A stretch of DNA of 64,000 nt from Anoplopoma fimbria (GCF_027596085.1 NC_072457.1:28994787-29058786), one strand, 5' to 3'. Positions 31,263 through 55,880 are shown, counted from the stretch's first letter. The notes: generated by a model not told the origin, from the letters alone. Numbers and translations: made by a program.

Positions 31263-34180
31263 GGTGAAGAATGTTGATTCTTTATATCTTTATATTAAAT
31301 GATCCTATACAGTTGTTTCTCTCTCTCCTCTGGTCACTCCACTCCACACATCTATGGTGCTGCTGGGTGAATGGTTGTGTTGTCATCTCTCTGGAGATGT
31401 AACTCTGGACATTGCTGAGTCTGCATATTTTGACAACCTGGTGAATATACATCTGTTGGTTCCATCTAGTGGGGACAAAACACAGTCAACACAATTCAAA
31501 AGATCATTTACTCCTTCACTACTCCAAGTTGTCCTCTAAAGCAAAATATGGCCTACTTTAATCTAAAATCACATATGGGCAGTTATTGTACACTGATTTG
31601 TTGAATGACATATTAAAACATGGACATGGACATACACAGGGTTTTATTTCTGCCTTTTTAAGCAATTATACGAGACATGTCTTGAAATGTAAAAAGAAAA
31701 ACGACTTTTAAAATATAGGCAAATGTCGTTTTTTATTTTTTTTTATTCAAATGTTATTAAAAATGTTAAAATGTTTCTCCTTACCCGTGCAGGCAAAACA
31801 AGCAGCAGTTCGTTCAGTGTTGTTTAGAATGCCCCCTGCAGGCCATAGGAGAAATACATTTCTTAAATATGGTAATGTTTGTGTGTTACACTATCAAGCA
31901 AGTAGGTGAAGCACAGGTGTAAATAATCCAATTAATGATAGCTGAATCCCATTTAGTTGTTACAGTTTCAGGGTCCTGGTACTGTGCATGCTGGGACACT
32001 TGAATGGAACAGAGCCTTGTTAACGTTTGTAGTCCTACTCTCTCAAGACAAAATGTGTGCTGAGAAAAAGGTGTATTGTGTTGACACGGACCTCCTGCTT
32101 GTGGCTATAAAGACAAAAACCTCTAGTATACTATACTGAAATCATAATTCCAAATATTGGCTCGTTTTACTCAAAATATGCACTGATGTCAATATTGTGT
32201 TGATGTAATATTAGTCATTGTTTTAGAGGACCTGTCAGCCAATTTGAGAGCCAATTTGTGCCTTTACTGTATATTCAGCTAAATAAAGGTTTCCCACAGG
32301 GTGGCAGTGTTAAGCCACTACTGCTGATACAGATGCTAACTGTATTGCAACAGATGCTTTCATATTTTCTTTCCCCCTCCAGATGTGTCCTGCACAGCTG
32401 TCTGTATGTGTGGGTGCCGCCGCTGTCTTAACAGATGAGTGTGTGGTGACACTTTTCAGCTTCTTCACATCCACCAGTGGTAAGGCAGAAGGGGCATAGT
32501 GTGGAGGGAGTGTGTGTGGGTGTGTGTTGGTACCTGTGTTTCATTTGCAGATGTAGAGAGGTTTTAATCAGGGCAGATGAATTATGCATGTGTTTGTGTC
32601 CACATGTTGACATCTGCTCATCAGTTCCTACATTCAAATCACTTCTATCAGTCTACCCTGCAGCAGGCACCATTGCATGTAAGACACAGCTATGTTGTGA
32701 TGTTGTCAGTTCAAGGTTTCGGTATCACTACTTTCTGCAAGTTCACTGATTTAATGTTTTATTCTCTTTATTTAATGTTTTATTCTCTTTATTTAATGTT
32801 TTATTCTCTTTATTTAATGTTTTATCTTCTTTGTTTTATGTTTCATTATCTTTATTTAATGTTTCATTATCTTTATTTAATGTTTTATTTTCTTTATTTA
32901 ATGTTTTAATATCTTTATTTAATGTTTTAATTCTTCTTTATTTAATGTTTTATTTTCTTTATTTAATGTTTTATTCTTCTTTTTTATGTTTTATTTCTTT
33001 ATTTAATGTTTTATTATCTTTATTTAATGTTTCATTATCTTTATTTAATGTTTTTTTCTCTTTATTTAATGTTTTATTTCTTTATTTAATGTTTTATTTT
33101 CTTTATTTAATGTTTTATTCTCTTTATTTAATGTTTCATTTTCTTTATTTAATGTTTTATTCTCTTTATTTAATGTTTCATTCTCTTTATTTAATGTTTT
33201 ATTATCTTTATTTAATGTTTTATTCTCTTTATTTAATATTTTATTGATTCTCTTTATTTAATGTTTTATTTTCTTTATTTAATGTTTTATTTTCTTTATT
33301 TAATGTTTTAGTTTCTTTATTTAATGTTTTATTTTCTTTGATGTTTTATGTTTTCATTCTCTTTATTTAATGTTTCATTTTCTTTATTTAATCTTTATTT
33401 AATGTTTTTTTCTTTATTTAATGTTTTATTCTCTTTATTTAATGTTTCATTTTCTTTATTTAATTTTTATTTTCTTTATTTAATGTTTTATTATCTTTAT
33501 TTAATGTTTTATCTTTATTTAATGTTTTATTTTCTTTTATTTAATGTTTATTATCTTTATTTAATGTTTTATTATTATCTTTATTTAATGTTTTATTATC
33601 TTTATTTAATGTTTCGTGTTTGTCACATAGCGGTGATTTAACCATATCTTTCATAAATAACAATTCTCTTTATTTAATTTTTCATTCTCTTTAATTAATC
33701 TTTTATTTTCTTTATTTAATGTTTTATTCTCTTTATTTAATGTTTTTTTTTCTTTATTTAATGTTTTAATCTCTTTATTTAATTTTTCATTCTCTTTATT
33801 TTATGTTTTATTATCTTTATTTAATGTTTTATTACCAAGATTTTCCATAACCATAGTGATGAACCATCATAAATAACAATTACACAATTAATCAATTAGT
33901 TGTCTGTCATTCAACAAGATAAATTGTAGAATATTCAATAGCTTAAGCGTTTTGTATTTTAAATGGAATTATTAAAAACAAGCAAATTGGACTTGTAAAG
34001 ACTAAACGATGACTTGATGCATAGAGAATATTAAAGTAAGTCAATCCTGATAACTGTTATTTGCAGACTTAGATGTACAGTAAGTCATGCCAGGCTGAAA
34101 AAGCACTGTTATCTACAGTCCACTGAACAAACCTTTGTCAACATTGTTTTAAGGCAAAACCACGAGATTTCAAATTTCCC
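31263..34180. other. Spacer between htra3 start and pi4k2b 3' end
   Basis: No gene is supported. The htra3 promoter should lie just above 31262. The main content is the 21-bp minisatellite at 32749-33832; the rest is AT-rich. Confidence 0.55.
32749..33832. repeat. 21-bp AT-rich minisatellite (about 50 copies)
   Basis: The unit is close to ttctctttatttaatgtttt plus a. Variants differ at the ttctc positions (ttttc, ttatc) and in length by 1-3 bases. The array runs 32749-33612, is interrupted by about 50 bp of other sequence, and resumes at 33661-33832. Because the unit is seven codons long, plus-strand frames stay open and encode repeats of Phe, Tyr, Leu, Met and Asn; these are not genes. Confidence 0.92.
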
Positions 34181-34184
34181 AAAT

Positions 34185-34190
34185 TTTATT
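34185..34190 (-). terminator. Possible polyadenylation signal of pi4k2b
   Basis: The first clear AATAAA I noticed on the minus strand after the stop codon at 35354-35356, implying a 3' UTR of about 1.17 kb (34180-35353) in a stretch without other features. Its use is not shown. Confidence 0.35.
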
Positions 34191-35353
34191 TTTCATCTGT
34201 TAAATATACAACTTTTCTCATACAATCATTGAGTTGGAATAGAAATTTCAAGATGCATACATAAGAAAACACAAGGGCATCGAGCATGTGTGAAACATAG
34301 TCCTCCATTTTGTTTTTCCTCTTCATATATATTATAAATGGCAAGGACCAGGTGCCGACCCCCATGCCACAAGGTTCAAGAGAAATCTGCTTGCCAGCAA
34401 TTAAATACATGTCAAATAACAAATACATTCATTGTTACAGCATTCACTCATATTGAAATGTTTCGGAGCAACAATCTGTGTTTAGACGTAAACAGATTAC
34501 ATTCAAACAATTTGTTTATAACTAGTCCTCCTTCCCCAAAATTCCTATTCAAGTTTCAACAATATCTATTGTCTTGAGGCCATTAAATACTCATTCCATA
34601 AACAGATTTTGGCAGTATTGAGAGTTGAAGACACTGGGTTTGTGTTTGTACAACAGATGTGGTTATGAAAGCTAACACTGGGTAAAAAGCAGTTTGACCC
34701 AGCTCTATCGAACTAGTCAAAAACTTCCAGCAGTGCAAGTGCACATCTATATTTCAATAAGTAATCCTACAAGGCAAAGCAAATAGTTTGAGACTTAATC
34801 CCAGGCAAGGAACAACTCTGTCCCAGATTTTTAAAATAAATAAATCACTTTCTGGAGAGATCTGTGAAACCAGTCCTTTAGATTTGCCAAACATAGTGGT
34901 CCACAGATCTGTCTGTAACTACTTCTTTGGCCATTAGCACCACTATGAGACCTTGCAAGGTACTTCGGTAGGTACTTTGGGTGGGTAAAAAAAGATATTT
35001 TTTGCCTTCTAACAATAAACAAAGCCCACCTCTGTGGAAAAGCAGATTATCTTATCAAGTCACCATGGAAACCACTAACAGACCCATGGTCTTTAGGAGA
35101 CACTGGTATGTCAATCTCTCAGTCTCCCATGCTTCTCTGCGCTCTCTTCACAAAATGTGGAATGGGGAGAAGCCAAGTTTCTTCTTCTTACTATATTTCT
35201 TACTTCCTTCATGTCTTCATTTCTTCTCCCCCAAAGGAATATCGGCAGGTTCCAGTGTGATATTCACTTCTTCTCCCTCGCTTCCTGACTTCAGGAGGAA
35301 AAAAGAGAGGTTGCAGAAGTCTCTCCTCAACTGCCCTCCTCGCCCATCTCTGA

Positions 35354-46242
<10,889 letters not shown>

Positions 46243-46689
46243 TACGGCTCAGTTTATGTTATGACATACAAGCTAAATGTGAGTTTAGTTACACAGACGT
46301 CGCTTGAAGCTGTCAGCCGGCCATGTTTAAGAGACTCTTGTGTTTCTCACGCGTATCTACAGCCCTCTGGAGATGGAGGTGTCCACATATGATCCGTCAA
46401 CACGGTCTCTGTGCGCTGCTTCCTGGTTGGGTCACTGCGCATGCGCATCACGAAAGAAGATGCCTTCAGGTGCTCCTTGTGAAATCCGAACTTCCGATAT
46501 TTCAAGACGTTAAGAAATTGTCGGTCAAAACTGCACTTGACATGAGAAAAAACAAGACATTTCAACTTCACATGGACTATAGATCATGTAATGTGTGAGC
46601 CATATGACCACCCCCATGTGGATATACTGTACATTTATTATTTGTATTCTTATTTTTTTATTTTATTCTATTTTTATTTTTTATTTTAT

Positions 46690-47098
46690 TGTATAATATG
46701 TGTATTTATTATCTGTTTCTGTGTAGTTGTATAGTATGTGTATTTATTGTCTGTGTAGTTGTATAGTATGTGTATTTATTGTCTGTGTAGTTGTATAGTA
46801 TAGTATGTGTATTTATTGTCTGTGTAGTTGTATAGTATGTGTATTTATTGTCTGTGTAGTTGTATAGTATGTGTATTTATTGTCTGTGTAGTTGTTGTAT
46901 AGTATGTGTATTTATTGTCTGTGTAGTTGTATAGTATGTGTATTTATTGTCTGTGTAGTTGTATAGTATGTGTATTTATTGTCTGTGTAGTTGTATAGTA
47001 TGTGTATTTATTGTCTGTGTCTGTGTAGTTGAGCTGCTGCAACACTTGAATTTCCCCCATGGGGATCAATAAAGGAATATAATAATAATAATAATAAT
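46690..47098 (-). repeat. 32-bp minisatellite joined to a dispersed-element end
   Basis: About ten copies of a 32-bp unit beginning tgtgtagttgtatagtatgt on the plus strand, followed by gagctgctgcaacacttgaa, tttcccccatggggatcaat and an ATA-rich end at 47098. The same structure, reversed, is at 59885-60412. Confidence 0.9.
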
Positions 47099-47395
47099 AT
47101 GTTTTACATGGCCTGCTCTGAAACTGCTGTCTTCTCTGTCGCATTTTTTTTGAGGGGAGCTTAAATTGTAAACAATGAACAATATACCAAAAATAATGCT
47201 TAATTTATACATCAACATCAGGTAAATCATGATAAAACTGTTAGACAAAGTGAAGCAGCTCCGAGAGTTTTTTTTTTAGGTTTTATAATGAAGCATTTCT
47301 CTAAATCTTGACACACAAATTAGAATAATGGTAATAATCCAAACATCACTTGTATTTGACTCAACGCCATACTTCAAAATGTTCATGACACTTGG

Positions 47396-47397
<2 letters not shown>

Positions 47398-47434
<37 letters not shown>
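47398..47434. repeat. (TA)n microsatellite
   Basis: About 18 TA units. Confidence 0.95.
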
Positions 47435-47436
<2 letters not shown>

Positions 47437-47545
47437 TGATAACTGTCCTGTCATGCATGTCACTGCTTGCCTTCCTTTGTGGTAACTGTTATGGCCACTA
47501 GATGTCGACACTGATACACAGAGGAAGACTAGTGCAATTGAGTCC

Positions 47546-47587
47546 CACTTTGCATGGGACTCAATATGTTGAGTCCCATGCAAAGTG
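47546..47587. repeat. Perfect 19-bp hairpin with 4-base loop
   Basis: cactttgcatgggactcaa at 47546-47564 is the exact reverse complement of 47569-47587, separated by tatg. A further short arm ttgagtccca lies at 47539-47548 and can pair with the same inner sequence. Confidence 0.9.
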
Positions 47588-49270
47588 ACCTTTCCTGAGA
47601 AACATTCATTCTTTTTTACTTTGATGAAAAATAGTCCTTATTCAATTAGTCTGTTCCTCATCATGTGTCAACATTCTTAATGTCTGGCCAGCATAGGAGT
47701 GCTTCTGACCTATAACCACAGGCTGCTTTTGAACTTAAAGTAAGACCACAAATGGGCATATTTGTGGTGCAGCCACCACATGGAAAGATAGTTATAAATG
47801 ACATAAAGCTCACCTCTGTTGACCCGTGTTGGATTGACACAGGTTTAAGAATCCCTGCTATGCCAGACCTAATGTATTTATTTTCTACTCCTGTATGTTA
47901 CTATCCCCTCTCTCTTCTTGTTTCCCCTACAACTCCATGATCTCTCCCCCTTTTCTGTCAGCCCTCACAGTGCCCCTCAATCACCCAGCGCTCTCCACAG
48001 CAACTCGCTCTCCTTTAACCCTCAGCCCCTCTCAACCTATAACTCGGCCCCTCCACCACCAACACCACCCCTCTCCCTAATAAGAGAATGTAGCTGAAAC
48101 ACATGCAAATGAGCAGTCAGCCAGCTGGTATCACAGCAGTCATGTGATCCATCAGGCTAGGGGGTTAGGGGGTGAAGGAGACATGGAAGGAGGAGGGCGG
48201 GGGAGAGTGCAGGGATAGAAGAAGAGGGAGGATGAAGGCGGTTCTGGGGGGATGAGAGGGAGACGGACAGGTTCAAAGACATGCTGAAGAGACACACAGG
48301 CATCCCTCTGCTAGCTCTTTGCAGATGTTAAAATAATCCCATTAGCCCTCTCTTCCTTTATTCATCAGCTCTCTCCGTATTGTTTCTGCCTCTGTCTCTT
48401 TTATCCTTTATACCCTTTTCTTTTTTATCCCCTCTATCCTTCAAGGACAAATACCTGAACTGTCACTCTTGTGACACATGACACTTTACAGGGAAGCACG
48501 TCAGCACACCACTTTCTCTATGTGTGTGTGTGTCTGTGTCAATGTACTTCACCCACCACTGGGTGACAAGCCCCTGCAGCAGTCAAGACACACTGCTCCA
48601 GGGGCAGCAGTGTGCATGAATGCATATGTGTGCGTGTGTGTCGTTGCCAAACTGTACCACCCATTCCAGCAGATTCTGCTGGCATAAGATCTGGTTTACC
48701 CTGCCAACAGAAACCACCCTCATCCATTTTCCTCCTTCCTCCCTTCCTTCCTTCCTTCCTTGTCCTTTCCCCTGGTTTCTTGATGAGGGAGAGAGGGAGA
48801 ACCCAATAGCTCAACTCATTTTGTTGTGTGTGCATGTGTGTTGTCTGTAATTAGAGTATTTGTTAGTTGGTGAGCGAATACATCCACCCTGTGTGCCCAG
48901 ATATGAGCATGTGGGCTCTTGATAACAAAGTCCACTTCAGAGACTGAGACATCCACCAGGGTTTGATGTTGTCATGTTTAAAAATGCATTTATTAATACA
49001 GACCTAAAATTTACAATCAAAATTAATTAACATTATAAAAGTGTACAATCACCTACACATGGCATCAAGTGGTAATCACACATTTATAAATACTGTATTT
49101 ATTACAGACAACTACAGTGGATTGACATTCATATTTATCTATCTATTTAGTCATAATTTTGGGCCAATAAACAGGCCCTGCATGTCTTTTGTAGGCCTAT
49201 GTCAGCATTTGTCCATGTTGGTTCAGTCTGGTGTCTATGAAGGAGCTGCACTGTGCCATGGCGACACCAG

Positions 49271-49331
49271 TCACCTGTTACCTGTCAAGAAAGATTCACA
49301 CAGAGATAAGACAAACTGCATGCGGGTGCCA

Positions 49332-49409
<78 letters not shown>

Positions 49410-50625
49410 GCGTGTGCGTGTGTGTATGTGTGTGCTTTCATAGTGGGAAGGCAGTACCTCTTGGACCAAACATCTTTAGGTAGCAGTGTGAACAATATGG
49501 CTTCTCATCATACTGAAACACAATCAGCAGAACACATTTACTGCATTATCCTTCTCATTTATTTAATCACTTTTATTTTCCTTTTACATATTTCCTAATT
49601 CATTGTCCACACATACCTCAGCATGTTGTCCAGCTGTGAGCTGTCTGTTGCACTTTTGACACTTGAGACACAGCGGGTGGTAGTCCCTTCCTAAGGACCT
49701 CTTCTTCTCACCTGTACCAAAGAATAAATAATGAGAGCCATGTTATGTCTTTTTATAGATATTTCACCAAAAAGTCAGAAGAATTTTGCATTTTCACACA
49801 TTTTCAGGACAATCCTTTCAATCAGAAAAAAATACATTTGTCTCTAACAGTAATTTACAAGAGACATTGAGATTCAAGTGTTTGGTTCTGAATATAGACT
49901 GTTAGTTTCAGTACACATAGAGAGGGTGTTGAAGAAGGAGTTAAGTAGACTGGGTCACAGCAGAGAGTTTTAACTTAACTGGCTCATAAATAGAAAAGTA
50001 AAAATAGCTTAAAAACAACAAACAACTTGGTTTAAGTGCTGCTGTGCATTTAATAGTGAGCGATCTGAGTGTGGGAGAGGACTCAACTAAAAGAGGCATA
50101 GGGTAAGGAGGAAACCCAGAAACCTAGCGTGCAAGCTCATTTGGCTAGACCCACATCCTGTTGTTATCATGGATACGTGTGCAAGCATTTTTGTTTGCAT
50201 GCTTGAAAGAGGAGAAAGCCGGTAATGAAGGCCTTCTTTTTGTCCTCCAAACAAAACATTTGTAGCACTTATCAAAATGAAAATCAAAACCCCATTTTCA
50301 AAGCAGATATATTGGCGTGCCGTTGAAGGAATAGAACAGGTGTAACGAATGATGCTAACAATATCTCAGTTAGAAGAACGATGTGTCTGTGAGTCAGTAT
50401 CCACTTAATACTGTTACAGCTAAATCAAATCCAGCCATTGTTCAAATTATTAGATGCACCTGTTTTTGGCAGTTTATAATGTATAAGGTTATAAGGAGAG
50501 GTTTATTATGAATAGTATACATTTTCACCCGGTCACTACTTTACTTTTATCCCATAAACTTTTTTGACCGTTTTGTGACTTTTATGACACTTTTTTCTTA
50601 TTAATGCTTTTTTCCTGTATGTGTG

Positions 50626-50685
<60 letters not shown>

Positions 50686-50796
50686 AAACAATCAAAGAGA
50701 ACATTTCAGACAGATAAACATAAAGAGTAAAACCTTAAAGGGGTCAAACTCACCAAAGTAGACCGGCTTCCCACAGATTGGACAGTACCCTACCAT
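49271..50796 (-). CDS. Small single-LIM-domain protein, CRIP1-like
   Basis: Four putative exons: 50796-50754, 49711-49617, 49512-49458 and 49281-49271, with consistent phases, giving about 67 residues. The whole protein is one LIM domain, a double zinc finger that serves as a protein-interaction module. Ligands follow the consensus exactly: C5, C8, H26, C29, then C32, C35, C53, C56, with 17 residues between C8 and H26 and between C35 and C53. MVGYCPICGKPVYFGE and RDYHPLCLKCQKC are close to cysteine-rich intestinal protein 1 and its relatives, and FGPRG matches the family's FGPKG. The usual Gly/Ser/His tail of CRIP1 is absent: the last exon adds only G-N-R before a stop, and that exon is the least certain. 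Alternatively exon 3 reads through and ends G-T-A-F-P-L. A GT microsatellite lies in the last intron. Orthology to a named CRIP gene is not settled. Confidence 0.8.
49336..49403. repeat. (GT)n microsatellite in the LIM gene
   Basis: About 34 GT units followed by GCGTGT variants, lying in the intron before the last exon. Confidence 0.93.
50629..50682. repeat. (GA)n microsatellite
   Basis: About 27 GA units, 75 bp inside the first intron of the LIM gene. Confidence 0.93.
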
Positions 50797-52674
50797 GATG
50801 GTGTGTATTTAACATACAGTGTGGGCACTTGCACTTTAGCTTGCGTTGTGAGAAAATATGTCCTACGAGAGCATCTATGAGCATATGTGTGGGTGAACCG
50901 AAAATTGACAGGAAAGCCGTTAAACTGCTGCTATGCCGGTGTCTTGTGAAGTCAAGACCAGGATGTGGCGAGTGAGACGTCACAGGAAGAGAGAGAAAGA
51001 TGTGATTTGAAAAGCTATCATCAGTAGAAAAAAGACAGGCCGCCACTCTAATCACACCTTTTTTTTCAAGATAACAGAGATAAAGCCGTGTAAAGGGGCA
51101 TCATTTTATGGGCAGTTGTATATATGTTTATACAAGTACTTTGGGTTCACACACAGTCATGAGACTGTAAAGAGAGACAGAAACAGAACGAAAGAATGAG
51201 GGGTGAGGAGAGAAGGGACAAAAACAGCTGTCAGCAGCTCAAGTTCCAAGCTATCTTCTCTCCTTTCCCTCCTGCTTTCACCCTCTTTTCTAGATTAAAA
51301 ACAAGGAGTTGAGCCTCTGAATTGAAAAGAGAAACCTGACACTTGTGCCTTTCTTTCCTAATTTCTGTCGATCCTCTCTCTCTCTTTCCCTGTCACACAC
51401 TCACACACATGCACGCCCCCGCTCACTGACTCACACACACCATACACCCCCTTTATACTCCCACACATTCCCACATACACACACACACACAAGCCAAAAA
51501 GGCTGCACTTCTCCTCAATGACATCACATAAAGAGGCTGCAGCCAAAGAGCAGAGGGAGAGGCAGGGTGAGGTCGGGTTGGTTTAGGGACAGACAGAGGG
51601 GGAGGTGTGTGTGGAGGCGGTTATTCCCTCGGGATAGGTGATGAAGTAGACCCGGGGAGGGACAGGGGTGAGGAGAGATGGGTGAGACATGGATGGAGAC
51701 AGTAGCCAGCCTGAGCTCAGCAGTGACAAAGAAGATGAACTCTGGTGAACTTCGCAGAACAGAGCCGGGCCAATGGAGTCACTGTGGAAGACAGCCAGAC
51801 GTCTGTGTGGTTAGATCCCTATCACCGTCAATGGGACTTGTTTCGGGCTTATGAATGACCAAAAGAGAAATAGGACTGCATGATAGCAGGCAAAAAACAG
51901 TAATGATGAAGTATTCAGATCTTATTTCTCAAGTGAAAGTCCGGGTAACTCCTGAATTAAATTTTTTTAATAAAAGTTAGCAGCTAAGTGCGTGTTGTAG
52001 TTTTGCAGTATTAATACGGAGCATTATGCTTTATTTTATGTTGTCGCTGGTTAGTTAAAATGTTAAAGAGGAACTCCTTGTGTGTTTACAGGTGTTGGGG
52101 AGCGCTGCATATGTGAAACAAGTTGTTGTTTCTCCAGAGGGAGCTGGGTGAAGTCTGATAAATATCCTCAAGTGAGGTCACTGGAGTCAGTGTTGGTTGG
52201 GTCTCATTTTCAAGTTTAAAAATGAAAAAATCTGTGGGTGTTAAGTTAGCTCTACTGAATCTGTGCAGTGTGAGGCTGACAATGTTATCGGAGTGAAATG
52301 CTTAATCGTGGGAGTACCTTTTAAACTTTATTTTGTTCTTACATTTTTATATATTATTATCAAAAGAGTGTGAATCAACTTGTGAATATGGAATGAAAAT
52401 AATTAAAACTTTTAAATAGCTGGTTAAAAATTAAGCTATCACTGAATTTAGGCAAGACCAAATTCATATAAGTGATGTTAAATTTGAAAGAATGATTAAA
52501 ACAATTTTCGGGAGTGATCATACTTAATAACTTAGCTACTGAAAGGTACATGTAAATTATGTCAACAAAGATGTGGAATTCTTTAACTATTGTTTAAAAT
52601 AAAGACTTTTAAATTCAAGGTTCTTGTTCATTTATATTTCCATACATTATTACCAATACCAAGAAGGTTATGTT

Positions 52675-52945
52675 TTCCAATTTATTCTGTTTTTGGTTGG
52701 TTTGTCTGTTTGTCAGCAGGACTAAAAAATAACTACTGTCCCAATTTTCATGAAACTTGGTGGAAGTGTTTAGAATGGGCCAAGGATGAATCCATTCAAT
52801 CTTAGCGCAGATCCATGAATTATGTTTCATTTATGTAAAAATTGAGAGATGGGGCATGGCGTTGACTGCCCTTTTAGTGTACTGTGTTATAGTATAGTAT
52901 AGTATAGTATAGTATAGTATAGTATAGTATAGTATAGTATAGTAT
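52675..52945 (+). repeat. Dispersed repeat fragment plus (TATAG)n
   Basis: Contains tttgtctgtttgtcagcagg, ttttcatgaaacttggtgga and gggccaaggatgaatccatt, a sequence that recurs in many fish genomes. It is followed by about 12 units of tatag at 52890-52945. Confidence 0.6.
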
Positions 52946-55439
52946 AAAACCAATACAAGTTCAAACCAATACAATAAAACCAATACAAGTTCAAAAAAGT
53001 GAAGCAGCAAAAACCAGACCAAAAACTAATTACCTCTTGAAAGTAACCAAACGTTGTTTAAAATTAATGAAAGAAGGGAAAAAAGGGTCAGTACTTGATG
53101 TTAAAAAAATCTTTATTCATGAAAAAATGTCATACAGTGCTTCATCCAATTGTATAAACTGATAATTTATGTAAAAACTTACATCTCCAAATTGTAACTA
53201 CAGTCGTCAGGTAAATATAGTGGAGTAAAAAGGTAAAATATTTCCCTCTGAAATGAAGTGAAGTAGAAGTATGAAGTAACCTATAATGGAAGTTAAGTAC
53301 AAGTGCTTAAGTACAGTATTTGATTAAATTGACTTAGTTACTTTACAACCATATGTAGGCTTATATATACACATGTGCATTCATGTATTTACAACATGCA
53401 TTATGTTTTAATGTATATTTTCCCCAGCCCTCACACATCACAAATACATCTATCACTTCTGTTCCAGATGAACTAAAGAAGGCCATGAAATATATGAAGT
53501 AATTCATCATTTGCATATTTGCCAGCATCCCTCTCCTGTGTGTCATGCTTTGCAGAGGGATGGAATACCAAGTAGCTATTTCATTTGACCAGTCTTCCCT
53601 ACAGGATAACCTATCATGTCTCTCCATCAGCATTCATTGTGTGTGGACAGCGCTAGGAGAGTTACATCCTCAATAGCAGGCCGATATGCATGCGCATCTT
53701 ACAATGTTTTTTTATGCAAATGATGATGACATGATTTTAATAGAGAACAGATAGTTAATATGCACACTGAAAAAAGCAGAGACTGGAGTCATTAGAGCGA
53801 GAAGGGATAGCTGGAAGGAGAAGCAGAGAGGATTTCCACAGGTTGAAATGAAGAGAAAAGGGAGGAATTTGAAAGAAAGAGGGAGCGGAGCGTTAAGATA
53901 CAGAGGCGATGTAATTGTGAAATGGAGAGAGAAAGGAAACAAGAGGAGAAAAGAGAGGGGGCGTTAAAACCACATTTCCCAGTGGATCTTTTGGTAAGGC
54001 TGCGTTGAGAAAACTGCCAAAACTCTTAACACACACATTCTCGCACTGGCACGCACATACGCATGGTTCACTTCTGCCAAGTCATATGAGACACACACAC
54101 ACTGGATGGAGAGATGTGGGAATGTTTGTGTGTGAACAGGATTTATAGTAACATTCGGTGAGTGGTGGAAACAGACAGAGCTCCGAGGAGAGAGAGTGAA
54201 GGGGAGAGAAACCCTGGCTCCTTTCCTCCGTCTCCTCTGGTGGGTTGGATCTTGCCGAGGCCGAACCCTCCGAAGCCGGCTTTTATAATTGTGTACGGGG
54301 GGACACAGGAAGAGGCTCAGGAAAGAAAACGGCTGGAAGGATTCCTTCTTCCCACACATAAATGCACCCTCGATCACATGTGCGTATACATGAGTGTACA
54401 CACACATACACATACACACAGCAAAAGAGCCTTTGGAAGGCTTCCCTTTTCCCCACTCGCTCTCACACACCCACTCGTCATCACGTTTCACTTCTTGGCA
54501 TCCTCCCTTCTCCCCCAAGCCCAGAATATGACATGGCTTTGGGGTTGCATCTCAGCTGCATACACACAATCAGCTTCGCAATACAAGACATATGGCAAAC
54601 AAAATCAAGCTGCGTTTCAAACATTTGACAGATGAAGATAACCAAAGAGCCTCATGGTGATTTACTTTGTGGTACCTGTTTGCTCTCCTCTGATATTGGC
54701 AATTGTTGATGTGAAAATATCAGTTTTCTGATTTTTTTTTAATCATCAGACCAGCAACAACAAAAATGGATTTAGCTTCTCTAACCAAGCTAACAGAATC
54801 TCTCTCCCTTTGTTGTTTCAAAGCCATTCTGGTGCTCATCTGGCAGGCCGGTCAGATATTTTGCTGCACCATGGTGTTGCTAGCCATTTCTGGGGTGTTT
54901 TCCACAAATATCCCCCTCTGTGATAGCTTTTCTGGAGTCAGATGATCTCAAGGCTATAATCCTCTACTTAGGGTATCAGTGGAGGGAAAAGTCAGAAAAA
55001 CAAGTCCGTGTTTTTCATTATTAATCTGTCAAAGCCTATAAATCCCCTCATGCTTCGAGTGATATGATTATAGCATGACGACTATTACTCCATGTTTAGT
55101 AGCTTTGAGTAGCTGGGTCAGTCAGATTGCATTATGGGATATTTTGTTTTTGTATGGTCTTTGATAAAAACAATGGAGGAATGATTTTTGTTTGTGTGTG
55201 TTTGCCAATAACAGAAATAACACAGGTGTTGAAGCCCCTCTGGCTTTTTAATTCTCTTTAGGGCTGATATGCAATGCATATCCTCCACATGGCTAGCACG
55301 GCACTTGAAATGTAGAAGACAAACAGGCAACCTATGCTAACACATGAACACAAAGAACTAGACTGCTAGCGTCCATTTGTTGTTGCGATGCCATTAACAT
55401 CGACAGCTGCTTAACAAAAGAGAGTAAACACAGTAAAGA

Positions 55440-55880
55440 CCAAGTTGAGACTTTAAGCCCAGCTAGTGGCAAGCTGGTCGACCAATTGGTCGGTCCAACA
55501 ATTTGGTCAAGGTGGAAAAATCTCAAAAACTATTAGAGGAATGGCCATGAAATTCATTCATAAATGTAACACTCGTGGTCTCCAGAGGACACATCCTACA
55601 TGCGTTGGTGATCTGCTGACTTTTGCTGCAGTGCCGCCACCACTTATTCAGTGGAATATCTCAACATTTACCTGATAACTGATAACTTTCAGCCTTTCAG
55701 CATTGTGCACAATGATTCCAAGAGAATGTTATCATTTAGCTCAAAGCATTGTAGTGCCTAAGTACAGCCTCACAAAGTTGCTAGTGTGGCTGTTGACTGA
55801 TACGTGTGATAAATTATCTAGAAATTTAACATTGAGTAACACTAGTGGCCACATACTGTGTCTGGCTGGTAGGCAAGTCA
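55440..55880 (-). repeat. Dispersed teleost repeat copy
   Basis: Reverse-oriented relative of the copy at 8108-8372, sharing tggccatgaaattcattcat and ctccagaggacacatcct. Confidence 0.5.

Larger units (their letters stand above)
46243..49270. other. Spacer between pi4k2b promoter and LIM gene
   Basis: The first 250 bp is GC-rich and is probably the pi4k2b promoter. After it come the 32-bp minisatellite (46710-47030), an AT microsatellite (47398-47434), a perfect hairpin (47546-47587), a C/T-rich stretch near 47880-48080 and a GA-rich stretch near 48160-48270. No exon is supported. Confidence 0.55.

Noticed and set aside
32577..33641. Three plus-strand open frames with repeated hydrophobic heptads
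   Set aside because: They arise from the 21-bp minisatellite; there is no start context, domain or splice support.
53964..54635. Open frames of 157-184 codons on both strands
   Set aside because: They overlap each other, include CA-rich repeats and show no recognisable domain or splice signals.
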